A stretch of DNA of 56,777 nt from the NCBI GenBank assembly GCA_031398325.1, contig JANNNB010000057.1, positions 1-56,777 of the forward strand, read 5' to 3'. Each line of letters begins with the position of its first letter. The stretch's first letter is position 1. A program made the translations under genes and the position numbers. This document shows positions 48,891 to 56,758 of the stretch, piece by piece. The notes below the pieces were generated by a model that was not told where the DNA came from, ran no database searches, and was given only the letters and a program-made list of their open reading frames with translations. The stretch is from Sva-07 sp031398325. Its GTDB lineage: Bacteria; Actinomycetota; Acidimicrobiia; Acidimicrobiales; Ilumatobacteraceae.

Positions 48891-51266
48891 ATGACCATCA
48901 CCGAGCCGAACACGATCGACGCGATGGCCGAGGGTGCCGCCGCGACACCCGAGTGGCACCAGACCGCGTGCATCCTCTGCTCGATCAACTGTGGGATCGA
49001 GGTGCGGGTCGACGGACCGACGATCGTGCGCGTGCGGGGCGACAAGGCCCATCCCGCGTCGGAGGGTTACACGTGCGAGAAGGCCCTACGCCTCGACCAC
49101 TACCAGAACGGCTCGCACCGCTTGACGACGCCGCTACGCCGGCGCGACGACGGCACGCTCGAGGAGATCGACTGGGACACCGCGATCTCGGAGATCGCCG
49201 CCCGGTTCCAGGACGTGGTCGACGAACACGGAGGGGACAAGATCCTTTTCTACGGGGGCGGCGGGCAGGGCAACCATCTTGGCGGCGCGTACGGCAGCGC
49301 GTTCCGTTCGGCGCTCGGGATCACGTACAGCTCGAATGCGCTCGCACAGGAGAAGACCGGAGAGTTCTGGGTCGACGGCCAGCTGTTCGGCAAGTCGACC
49401 TGCCACACCACGGGTGACTACGAACATGCCCAGGTGGCGGTGTTCTGGGGCAAAAACCCGTGGCAGTCGCACGGTTTCCCGCAGGCGCGACGGATCCTGA
49501 AAGCGATCGCCAACGACCCGGATCGCACACTGATCGTGGTCGACCCGCGCCGAACGGAGTCCGCCGACCTCGCCGACATCCACCTGCGGCCAGTGCCCGG
49601 AGGCGATGCCCATCTGCTCGCGGCGCTGCTCAAGGTGCTCGTCGACGACGGCCTGCTCGCACGCGGCTGGTTGGGCGACAACGCCAACGGACTCGACGAG
49701 TTGCTCGCCCACATCGAAAGGGTCGACGTGGCCGCCGCGTGCGAGAAGGCGGGAGTACCGGAGGCACAGGTGCGCGAGGCGGCGCGGGTGATCGGCAGGG
49801 CCACGGGTGGCGTGTCGATCTTCGAGGACCTCGGAATCCAGCAGGCGCCGCATTCGACGTTGAACAGCTACCTGGAGAAACTGATCGTCCTGCTGACCGG
49901 CAACTTCGGAGTGCCGGGTGGGATGAACCTGCACACCCACTTCGCCGCCCTCATCGGGGGGAAGTCGACCCGCCCGATCAACGGTGCGGAGCCGTCGACC
50001 CCGGTCACCGGGCATCGCCTGGTGACCGGCCTCGTGCCGTGCAACGTGATCCCCGACGAGATCCTGACCGACCACCCGGACCGCTTCCGAGCACTGCTCG
50101 TCGAGTCGGGCAATCCCGTGCACTCGATCGCCGACAGCCAGCGCATGCGGGAAGCGCTCGGCGCGCTCGACCTCGTGGTGGTCATCGATGTCGCGCTCAC
50201 CGAGACGGCCCGCTGTGCCGACTACGTGCTGCCGGCGGCGTCGCAGTTCGAGAAGTGGGAGTGCACGTTCTTCAACCTCGAGTTCCCGCACAACTACTTC
50301 CACCTCCGCCGTCCCGTGTTCGAGCCGATGGAGGGCACGCTGCCCGAGGCCGAGATCCATGCCCGCCTCTGCCGCGCGCTCGGCGCGTACACCGACGACG
50401 ACCTCGCGCCGCTCCATGCCGCCGCAGCGGTCGGTCGGGCGGAGTACACCGCTGCGCTCTTCGGGCTCGCCGCCGATCGCCCCGAGTTGGGCAAGCTGCT
50501 GCCGGTCATCTTGTACGAGACGCTCGGACCGACCCTGCGCACCCCCGATGGCGCGGATGCCGCCGGCGCAGCAGCGGTGTGGGGTCTGGCCCTCACGGCG
50601 GCCGGGTTCTGGGACGCGTCGGTCCGTCGCGCCGGATTCGCGGAACCGTCCGGCGGCGGATCGCTCGGCGACGGTCTGTTCGACGCATTGCTGGCGACGG
50701 CATCGGGCGTGACGTTCTCGGTCGACGACTACGACGAGACGATGCGCCGGCTGGCGACGAGTGACGGTCGTGTGAACCTGCTCATCCCGGTGTTGCTCGA
50801 GGAGTTCGATGCGCTGGCGTCCGAGCCGGCCTCGGTCTCGGCGACGGCTCGCCCCGGTGACGCGTTCCCGTTGGTCCTGTCGGCCGGTGAACGTCGATCG
50901 TCGACCGCGAACACGATCTATCGCGACCCCGCCTGGCGCAAGAACGATCAACAGGGAGCGTTGCGCGTGTCGCCTGCCGATGCCGAACGGTTCGGGCTCA
51001 CCTCGGGCGAGCGGGCGAGGGTGACGACCAAGCGGGGCAGTGCGGTGGCGGTCGTCGAGGTGACCGACATGATGCGCGACGGCCACATCTCGCTTCCGAA
51101 CGGGCTCGGGCTCGGCCGGAACGGCGACGGGTCGGACGCCGTCGGCGTCGCGCCGAACGAACTCACGTCGTCTGACGACCGGGATTGGTTCGCGGGTACT
51201 CCGCTCCACAAGCACGTCCGCGCCCGCGTGGAGCCCGTTCCCGCCGAGCCGGGGGTCTCGCGGTGA
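48891..51266 (+). CDS. Molybdopterin-dependent oxidoreductase with N-terminal [4Fe-4S] site
   Basis: This 791-residue protein belongs to the molybdopterin oxidoreductase (DMSO reductase) superfamily, near formate dehydrogenase alpha and assimilatory nitrate reductase. The cluster motif is C27-x2-C30-x3-C34-x27-C62. Further marks are FYGGGGQGNHLGGAYGSAFR, VFWGKNPWQSHGFPQARRI, LLVESGNPVHS and a C-terminal molydopterin dinucleotide-binding domain (LRVSPADAERFGLTSGERAR). A cysteine in GKSTCHTTGDYEHA may ligate the metal. No TAT signal is present, so it is cytoplasmic. No electron-transfer subunit is adjacent; the substrate is unknown. The stop overlaps the HxlR start. Confidence 0.88.
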   Translation: MTITEPNTIDAMAEGAAATPEWHQTACILCSINCGIEVRVDGPTIVRVRGDKAHPASEGYTCEKALRLDHYQNGSHRLTTPLRRRDDGTLEEIDWDTAISEIAARFQDVVDEHGGDKILFYGGGGQGNHLGGAYGSAFRSALGITYSSNALAQEKTGEFWVDGQLFGKSTCHTTGDYEHAQVAVFWGKNPWQSHGFPQARRILKAIANDPDRTLIVVDPRRTESADLADIHLRPVPGGDAHLLAALLKVLVDDGLLARGWLGDNANGLDELLAHIERVDVAAACEKAGVPEAQVREAARVIGRATGGVSIFEDLGIQQAPHSTLNSYLEKLIVLLTGNFGVPGGMNLHTHFAALIGGKSTRPINGAEPSTPVTGHRLVTGLVPCNVIPDEILTDHPDRFRALLVESGNPVHSIADSQRMREALGALDLVVVIDVALTETARCADYVLPAASQFEKWECTFFNLEFPHNYFHLRRPVFEPMEGTLPEAEIHARLCRALGAYTDDDLAPLHAAAAVGRAEYTAALFGLAADRPELGKLLPVILYETLGPTLRTPDGADAAGAAAVWGLALTAAGFWDASVRRAGFAEPSGGGSLGDGLFDALLATASGVTFSVDDYDETMRRLATSDGRVNLLIPVLLEEFDALASEPASVSATARPGDAFPLVLSAGERRSSTANTIYRDPAWRKNDQQGALRVSPADAERFGLTSGERARVTTKRGSAVAVVEVTDMMRDGHISLPNGLGLGRNGDGSDAVGVAPNELTSSDDRDWFAGTPLHKHVRARVEPVPAEPGVSR

Positions 51267-51727
51267 GGCGCACACGCTTCGACGACTGGCCGTGCCCGAT
51301 CGCCCGTACGACCGATTTGATCGGCGACTGGTGGACGCCGCTGGTGATGCGCGAGGCGTTCAGTGGCCGCCGCCGGTTCGAGGAGATCCAGACTGCGCTC
51401 GACGCGCCCCGTGCGGTGTTGACCGCCCGGTTGAATCGGTTGGTCGAGGAGGGAATGCTGGAGCGCGTCGAGTACCAGTCGAACCCTCCCCGGTTCGAGT
51501 ATCGACTCACGCCCAAGGGACTGGCGTTCTGGGACGTGCTGGCGGCGATGTGGCGCTGGGGGAGCGACTGGCTGTGGCCCGACGGGCAGGAACCTCCCGT
51601 CGTGCTCAAGGACCGCGAGACCGGTGCCATCGTCACCCCGTTGGTGATCGACGAGCACACCGGCGAGCCGCTCGACGTCCGCCGCCTCCGCATGGGCCGC
51701 AACCCCGCAGCCAACCCCACTTCCTGA
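51263..51727 (+). CDS. HxlR-family transcriptional regulator
   Basis: This 154-residue MarR-like winged-helix protein has CPIARTTDLIGDWWTPLVMR, FEEIQTALDAPRAVLTARLN and YRLTPKGLAFWDVLAAMWRW, all HxlR marks, including the N-terminal Cys used by some members to sense electrophiles or oxidants. It starts with the GTG at 51263 that overlaps the oxidoreductase stop (GTGA), so the two are translationally coupled. It may regulate its own operon. Palindrome A4 follows 34 bases after the stop. Confidence 0.88.
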   Translation: MRRTRFDDWPCPIARTTDLIGDWWTPLVMREAFSGRRRFEEIQTALDAPRAVLTARLNRLVEEGMLERVEYQSNPPRFEYRLTPKGLAFWDVLAAMWRWGSDWLWPDGQEPPVVLKDRETGAIVTPLVIDEHTGEPLDVRRLRMGRNPAANPTS

Positions 51728-51761
51728 ACCACCGCCAACACCCACCTCCGAACGTCATTCA

Positions 51762-51813
51762 CGTTTGTGACAAGAAATCGGAGACTCGGTCCTCGGATTT
51801 CTTGTCACAAACG
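51762..51813 (+). repeat. Palindromic repeat family A, copy 4
   Basis: CGTTTGTGACAAGAAATCGG on the left and CGGATTTCTTGTCACAAACG on the right, centre AGACTCGGTCCT. Arms extend outward (CATTCA... and ...TGGAATG). The T in the left arm (TGTGAC) is matched by A on the right (GTCACA), whereas copy 5 has C and G at the same pair: covariation. Lies between the convergent HxlR and sulfurtransferase genes. Confidence 0.88.
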
Positions 51814-51827
51814 TGGAATGACGGGGC

Positions 51828-52682
51828 TCAGGGGTTCGGGCCGGTGGCGATCGGTCTGTCGGGGTCGGCGGTCCAACCGGACCAGGACCCGACGTAGACG
51901 CGAGGCGGTGGGAATCCAGCGGCCTCGGCCGCGAGGGCGTTGTGGCAGGCTGTCACGCCCGACCCGCAGTAGACGATCGCCGCCGGATCGGGTCGGAGCA
52001 CGTCGAAGCGCTCGGCCAGGTGTTCGATGGGCCTGAACGTACCGGTGTCGCTGAGATTGTCGGCGAACGGCCGGTTGATCGCGCCGGGGACGTGCCCGGC
52101 GATCCGGTCGATCGGTTCGGTCTCGCCGAGGTAGCGAAGGCGCTCGCGGCTGTCGACGACCACGCCGCCTGCTGCGATGTGGGCGACGACCGCATCCGCA
52201 TCGACGATCCGCTCGGACGGCCACTCGATGGCCCGGCGCTCGACCGACTCGACCGATCTCGTACCGGTCTCGACAGGTCCGGCCCATGCGCCGAGTCCAC
52301 CGTCGAGCAGTGCCGCCGGTTGTCCGATGGTGCGCAGCATCCACACCAATCGACCCGCAAACGCGCCACCCCGATCGTCGTATGCGATCACCACGACGTC
52401 GTTGCCGACGCCGAGCGCTCCGAGCGACTCGGCGAACTCCTCAGGTGCGGGGAGCGGATGCCGCCCGGCGGTATCGCTCGGTGGCGTGGCCAAGACCTCG
52501 TCGAGCGAGACGAAGCGGGCACCGGCGATGTGGCTGTCGAGGTAGGCGTCGAACTGCGCCGGGCCGGCCATGGTCGAGCGCACGTCGCACATGACCACCT
52601 CGTCCAGATGCTCGAGCAACCACGCCGCACTGACGACCGGGGGGAACACCTCCATCGACCCGACGGGCTCCGACGCGCTCAC
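51828..52682 (-). CDS. sseA: 3-Mercaptopyruvate/thiosulfate sulfurtransferase (two rhodanese domains)
   Basis: This 284-residue protein has tandem rhodanese domains: first EVVMCDVRSTMAGPAQFDAY and AYDDRGGAFAGRLVWMLR; second VDSRERLRYLGETEPIDRIA, then the active-site loop VYCGSGVTACHNALA. CGSGVTA is the 3-mercaptopyruvate sulfurtransferase type, unlike CRKGVTA of thiosulfate-specific enzymes. The GTG at 52682 is preferred over the ATG nine codons in because TGGCAGGCT (minus strand, 52689-52697) ends exactly six bases upstream, as at two other genes here. It is bracketed by palindromes A4 and A5. Confidence 0.9.
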   Translation of the reverse strand: MSASEPVGSMEVFPPVVSAAWLLEHLDEVVMCDVRSTMAGPAQFDAYLDSHIAGARFVSLDEVLATPPSDTAGRHPLPAPEEFAESLGALGVGNDVVVIAYDDRGGAFAGRLVWMLRTIGQPAALLDGGLGAWAGPVETGTRSVESVERRAIEWPSERIVDADAVVAHIAAGGVVVDSRERLRYLGETEPIDRIAGHVPGAINRPFADNLSDTGTFRPIEHLAERFDVLRPDPAAIVYCGSGVTACHNALAAEAAGFPPPRVYVGSWSGWTADPDRPIATGPNP

Positions 52683-52722
52683 CGTTGCAGCCTGCCACAC
52701 GCCAGCGCTCGCCTCGCATCGA

Positions 52723-52775
52723 CGTTTGCGACAAGAAATTCGGAGACCCGGTCCTCGGATTTCTTGTCGCAAACG
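52723..52775 (+). repeat. Palindromic repeat family A, copy 5
   Basis: Left arm CGTTTGCGACAAGAAATT, right arm CGGATTTCTTGTCGCAAACG, centre AGACCCGGTCCT; the copy has one extra base in the left arm. It lies between the divergent sulfurtransferase and AcuI-like genes, 40 bases from each start. Confidence 0.87.
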
Positions 52776-52817
52776 TGGATTTCGCATCGCCGGGCTGGGT
52801 GGTGGCAGGCTGCGGGG

Positions 52818-53828
52818 ATGACCGAAACGTTCAACGCTCTGGTGCTCCGCGACGCAACGACGGAAGCTGATCCCAAGGCTCCGCCGACGGGTGCGATCGA
52901 GCAGCTGAGCGACGATGACCTGCCCGAGGGTGACGTCACGATCGACGTCGACTACTCCTCCCTCAACTACAAGGACGGGCTTGCGCTGACCGGCCAGGGT
53001 CGGATCGTTCGCAGCTATCCCATGGTGCCCGGGATCGACCTCGCCGGCACGGTGGCCGCGAGCGAATCGCCCGACTACTCGGTCGGCGACGAGGTGATCC
53101 TCACGAGTTGGGGAATGGGCGAGCGTTTCTGGGGCGGCTACACCGAGCGTCAGCGGGTGAGTTCCGAGTTCCTCGTGCCGCGACCCACCGGGATGTCGAG
53201 CCTCGACGCGATGGCGATCGGCACGGCAGGACTCACGGCGATGCTCTGCGTTGCAGCGATCGAGGAGGCCGGAGTCACGCCGACGAGCGGTCCCGTGATC
53301 GTCACGGGCGCAGCGGGCGGGGTCGGCTCGATGAGTGTCGCACTGCTCGCTCGTCTGGGCTTTGAGGTCGCCGCCGTGACCGGCCGACCGGCAACCCACG
53401 ATTATCTCGCCGAACTGGGAGCCACGAGGTTCCTGACGCGCGAGGAGATGAACGAGCCGGCGCGACCGATGGAGACCGAGACCTGGGCAGCCGCCGTCGA
53501 CACCGTCGGTTCAGCGATCCTCGCCAAGGTCATCAGCCAGACCAAGTACCACGGCGTCGTGACGGCCTGCGGGCTGGCCGCTGGCCCTGACCTCCCCACG
53601 ACCGTCCTGCCGTTCATCCTGCGGGCGGTGCGTCTGATCGGCATCGAGGGAGTGATGACACCGACCCCGGTCCGCGTCGCCGCGTGGAACCGGCTGGCCG
53701 AACTGCTCCCGTCCGACGTGCTGGCCTCCATGGCCGAGGTGATCCCGATGAGCGAACTCCTCGAGCGGGGTCCGAGCATCCTCGGTGGGCAGGTCCGGGG
53801 GCGTTGGGTCGTCGACCCACACCGATGA
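52818..53828 (+). CDS. MDR-family oxidoreductase, AcuI/YhdH-like (acrylyl-CoA reductase type)
   Basis: This 336-residue zinc-free medium-chain reductase matches the YhdH/AcuI branch: SSLNYKDGLALTGQGRIVRS, MVPGIDLAGTVAASE, GFWGGYTERQRV-like residues, AIGTAGLTAMLCVAAIEEAG, the NADPH site VTGAAGGVGSMSVALLARLG and LPFILRAVRLIGIEGV. AcuI reduces acryloyl-CoA to propionyl-CoA with NADPH, a step in DMSP and 3-hydroxypropionate use by marine bacteria; no DMSP gene is nearby. TGGCAGGCT (52803-52811) ends six bases before the ATG, so it is probably leaderless. The last codons form the first unit of a tandem repeat. Confidence 0.9.
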   Translation: MTETFNALVLRDATTEADPKAPPTGAIEQLSDDDLPEGDVTIDVDYSSLNYKDGLALTGQGRIVRSYPMVPGIDLAGTVAASESPDYSVGDEVILTSWGMGERFWGGYTERQRVSSEFLVPRPTGMSSLDAMAIGTAGLTAMLCVAAIEEAGVTPTSGPVIVTGAAGGVGSMSVALLARLGFEVAAVTGRPATHDYLAELGATRFLTREEMNEPARPMETETWAAAVDTVGSAILAKVISQTKYHGVVTACGLAAGPDLPTTVLPFILRAVRLIGIEGVMTPTPVRVAAWNRLAELLPSDVLASMAEVIPMSELLERGPSILGGQVRGRWVVDPHR

Positions 53829-53879
53829 CGATCGTCGACCCACACCGCTGACGGTCGTGGACCCACACCGATGACGGTC
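53811..53879 (+). repeat. Three tandem 23-base repeats
   Basis: The unit is close to GTCGACCCACACC followed by GATGACGATC, repeated three times with 2-3 substitutions. Unit 1 covers the last codons and stop (VDPHR, TGA) of the AcuI-like gene; the others fill the gap to the convergent saccharopine-dehydrogenase-like gene. Each unit also carries TGACG(G/A)TCGTC, so the stop codon is effectively repeated. Confidence 0.75.
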
Positions 53880-53880
53880 G

Positions 53881-55146
53881 TCAGCTGGCGGCAGACGTCG
53901 GGGTGGAGCCCAGGGAAACCGGCTTGCGATCGTGGTAATCCTCCCACTCCCACTCGCTGCCGTAGGCGTCGAGCAGGTCGAGGAACGGCTTCGCGGGGAG
54001 CGCCTCGGGGCCGACGATACCGACGGCTTCCCACACTCCGGTGGCCATGAGTTCGATCGCAACCGCCGGCATGCACGCCGTCTGCCAGACGACCGCCTGG
54101 TGGCCGAACTCACGCATGGACCAGGCGTTGTCGACGATGTGGTACACGTACACCTCGCGAGGCTCGCCATCCTTACCGATGCCGCGCACCCACGAACCGG
54201 CACACGTGCGACCGCGCATCTTGTCGCCCAAGGTCGCCGGGTCGGGCAGCGTCGCCGCCACCACATCGCGCGGTGACACCTCGACGCCTTTCACGTTCAC
54301 GGTCTTCGTCGAGTGCAGTTCGAGCTTCTGGATCGTCTTCAAGACGTCGATGAACTCCTCGCCCAAGCCGTACTTGAACGTTACGCGGTCCACCTGGATC
54401 CAGCGAGGCATGAGGATGACTTCCTCGTGCTCGACGTTGACGCACTGCAGTTCGCCGATCCCCTCGGGGAACGTGAAGAGCTCTGGTTCGCTGAAGGGCT
54501 CGGTCGTGTACCAACCCCGCTCCCGCTCGTAGATGACGGGCGGGTTCAGGCACTCCTCGATCGTCGTCCAGATCGAGAACGTGGGAGCGAAGTCGTAGCC
54601 GTCGACGACGAGGTCGGCGCCGTCTCGCACGCCGATCTCGTGGATCTCGCTGAACAGCTCGTCGGCCGCGTACCGGGCAGCGACGTCGGAGAAGCCGGGC
54701 TCGACGCCCATGCCGACGAGTGCCATCAGGCCGCGGTTCTTCCATGTCGGATGCTCGGCGAACTGGCCGTCGCCGAGACGTATCCCGGTCTTGGAGAACG
54801 GATGCGTCGGGTGCGGCACGGACAGGTTCATCGCCATGTCGACGTAGTTGCACCCGGCGGCGAACGCCCCGTTGAAGATCGGCGGGTTGAAGCGCGGGTC
54901 GCAAGCGTTCAGGATGACGTCGGCCCGCACCTCGAGCGCGAGCTCGGTGACCGACTCTTCGGACGTGGCGTCGATGTGGGCCGCCACGATGCGTCCACCG
55001 TCGATGTTGGTCGCGATCGCGACCGCCACCTCGGCCTTCGCGATGTCGATGTCGGCGACCGTGATGTGGTCGTAGGCCTCTCGTTTCGAGGCGATGGCGA
55101 CGAAAGCCGACCCCACGCCGCCTGCCCCGACCACGAGTACTCGCAT
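53881..55146 (-). CDS. Saccharopine-dehydrogenase-family protein (carboxynorspermidine dehydrogenase-like)
   Basis: This 421-residue protein has the Rossmann motif MRVLVVGAGGVGSAFVAIAS (G7-G12), VILNACDPRFNPPIFNGAF, LVGMGVEPGFSDVAARYAAD, IWTTIEECLNPPVIYERERG and WVRGIGKDGEPREVYVYHIV. These belong to the Lys9/carboxynorspermidine-dehydrogenase group, which acts on imine adducts of amino acids or polyamines; the exact substrate is open. The ATG at 55146 has TAGGTT (55153-55158) six bases upstream. It is divergent from an aldehyde dehydrogenase of the aminobutyraldehyde type, which supports a role in lysine or polyamine metabolism. Confidence 0.88.
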   Translation of the reverse strand: MRVLVVGAGGVGSAFVAIASKREAYDHITVADIDIAKAEVAVAIATNIDGGRIVAAHIDATSEESVTELALEVRADVILNACDPRFNPPIFNGAFAAGCNYVDMAMNLSVPHPTHPFSKTGIRLGDGQFAEHPTWKNRGLMALVGMGVEPGFSDVAARYAADELFSEIHEIGVRDGADLVVDGYDFAPTFSIWTTIEECLNPPVIYERERGWYTTEPFSEPELFTFPEGIGELQCVNVEHEEVILMPRWIQVDRVTFKYGLGEEFIDVLKTIQKLELHSTKTVNVKGVEVSPRDVVAATLPDPATLGDKMRGRTCAGSWVRGIGKDGEPREVYVYHIVDNAWSMREFGHQAVVWQTACMPAVAIELMATGVWEAVGIVGPEALPAKPFLDLLDAYGSEWEWEDYHDRKPVSLGSTPTSAAS

Positions 55147-55177
55147 ACCCCAAACCTACTGCGCCGCCCGCCGCCAT

Positions 55178-55244
55178 GAAGGCGTGATGAATCTGCGCAA
55201 ATCGACCGCACATTGTTCACGCCTTCGCAGCACGGTTCTACGAT
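55178..55244. promoter_or_regulatory. Divergent control region with a long-spaced inverted repeat
   Basis: GAAGGCGTGA (55178-55187) and TCACGCCTTC (55217-55226) are perfect inverted 10-base arms, 29 bases apart. Between them TGAATCTGCGCAAATC has the look of an Lrp/AsnC-type site. A promoter for the aldehyde dehydrogenase, TTCACG (55216-55221), 17 bases, TACGAT (55239-55244), overlaps the right arm. Regulator identity is inferred. Confidence 0.5.
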
Positions 55245-55297
55245 CGGGCTCGGCGCGACGAGGCGTCGACCACCCGAACCGCTGGAGGACAGCAACC

Positions 55298-56725
55298 ATG
55301 AAGACGTTCCGCAACTTCGTCAACGGTGAGTACGTCGATGCGCTCGACGGTGCGACGAGCGATGTCGTGAATCCGGCGACCGGGGCCGTGTATGCGACGG
55401 CGACCGCGAGCGGCGATGCCGACGTCGATCGGGCGATGCGTGCTGCCGACGCGGCGTTCGCGAGCTGGCGTGACGCGACGCCGAGCGAGCGTTCACTCGC
55501 CCTGATCCGCATCGCCGATGCCGTCGAGGCGAGAGCTGACGAACTGATCGCCTTGGAAGTCGAGAACTGCGGCAAGCCGGCGCACCTCGTTGCGTCGGAG
55601 GAGATCCCGCCGATGGTCGATCAGATCCGTTTCTTTGCCGGTGCCGCCCGAAATCTCGAAGGCAAGAGCGCGGGCGAGTACATGGCGAACATGACCTCGT
55701 TCGTGCGTCGTGAGCCGGTCGGCGTCTGCGCGCAGGTCGCACCCTGGAACTACCCGATGATGATGGCGATCTGGAAGCTCGCGCCGGCGATCGCCGCCGG
55801 CAACACCGTGGTCCTCAAGCCGAGCGACACCACCCCCGCATCGACGACGCTGCTCGCTGAGATCGCCGCCGAGTTCCTTCCGGCGGGGGTCCTGAACGTC
55901 GTCTGCGGTGACCGCGACACCGGCAGGGCGATGGTCGTGCATCCCGTGCCGGCCATGGTGAGCGTCACCGGTTCGGTACGCGCGGGCATCGAGGTTGCGA
56001 CGGCCGCGGCGCAGAGCCTCAAGCGGTGCCACCTGGAACTCGGTGGCAAGGCGCCGGTCGTGGTGTTCGACGACGCCGACATCGCAGCTGCGGCGGAAGG
56101 AATCGCCCTTGCCGGCTACTTCAATGCCGGTCAGGATTGCACGGCGGCGACTCGCGTGATCGCGGGGCCGAACGTGTACGAGGACTTCGTGGCGGCGCTG
56201 GCCGAACAGGCCCGCGGCACGAAGACCGGGATGCCCGACGACGAGGACGTGTTGTACGGCCCGCTCAACAACGCCAACCAGCTCCAGCGGGTGGGCGACA
56301 TGGTCAGCCGCACTCCCGGGCATGCCGAGGTGGTCACCGGCGGCACACGGCCGGCCGGCGACGGGTTCTTCTACGAGCCGACGGTGATCGCGGGCCTCGA
56401 CCAGCACGACGAGATGATCCAGCAGGAGATCTTCGGTCCGGTGATCACGGTCCAGCGGTTCGGCGATGAGGCCGAAGCGATCGAGTGGGCCAACGGGGTG
56501 GAGTACGGGTTGGCGTCATCGGTGTGGACGAAGGACTTCGGCCGGGCGATGCGGATGTCCAAGGCACTCGACTTCGGGTGCGTGTGGATCAACACCCACA
56601 TCCCGCTCGTCGCCGAGATGCCGCACGGGGGTTACAAGAAGTCCGGATACGGCAAGGATCTGTCGGCCTATGCCCTCGACGACTACACCCGCATCAAGCA
56701 CGTGATGGCCAACCTCGAGTCCTGA
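55298..56725 (+). CDS. NAD(P)-dependent aldehyde dehydrogenase, aminobutyraldehyde/betaine-aldehyde type
   Basis: This 475-residue enzyme has the full ALDH signature: APWNYPMMMAIWKLAPAIAA, VLKPSDTTPAST, the general base E247 (LELGGKAP) and nucleophile C281 (NAGQDCTAATR), and the C-terminal PHGGYKKSGYGKDLS. The closest functional groups are gamma-aminobutyraldehyde dehydrogenase (PatD) and betaine-aldehyde dehydrogenase. A GGAGG site sits eight bases before the ATG at 55298, unlike the many leaderless genes here. It is divergent from the saccharopine-dehydrogenase-like gene, suggesting polyamine or lysine catabolism. Confidence 0.92.
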   Translation: MKTFRNFVNGEYVDALDGATSDVVNPATGAVYATATASGDADVDRAMRAADAAFASWRDATPSERSLALIRIADAVEARADELIALEVENCGKPAHLVASEEIPPMVDQIRFFAGAARNLEGKSAGEYMANMTSFVRREPVGVCAQVAPWNYPMMMAIWKLAPAIAAGNTVVLKPSDTTPASTTLLAEIAAEFLPAGVLNVVCGDRDTGRAMVVHPVPAMVSVTGSVRAGIEVATAAAQSLKRCHLELGGKAPVVVFDDADIAAAAEGIALAGYFNAGQDCTAATRVIAGPNVYEDFVAALAEQARGTKTGMPDDEDVLYGPLNNANQLQRVGDMVSRTPGHAEVVTGGTRPAGDGFFYEPTVIAGLDQHDEMIQQEIFGPVITVQRFGDEAEAIEWANGVEYGLASSVWTKDFGRAMRMSKALDFGCVWINTHIPLVAEMPHGGYKKSGYGKDLSAYALDDYTRIKHVMANLES

Positions 56726-56739
56726 CCGGTTGGTGGGGC

Positions 56740-56758
56740 GGGGGGCGCGCAGCCCCCC
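56740..56758 (+). terminator. GC-rich hairpin at the window end
   Basis: GGGGGGC (56740-56746) pairs with GCCCCCC (56752-56758) around GCGCA, 14 bases after the aldehyde dehydrogenase stop. It is followed by more C and CAAAG rather than a T-run. It may be a terminator, or low-quality sequence at a contig end. Confidence 0.35.

Noticed and set aside
49134..51275. A 713-residue open frame antisense to the molybdopterin oxidoreductase gene
   Set aside because: It mirrors a clear coding frame in high-GC DNA, where antisense frames stay open by codon bias; the composition is Arg/His/Glu-rich and matches no family. The same holds for the long antisense frames opposite ilvB, ilvD and thiP.
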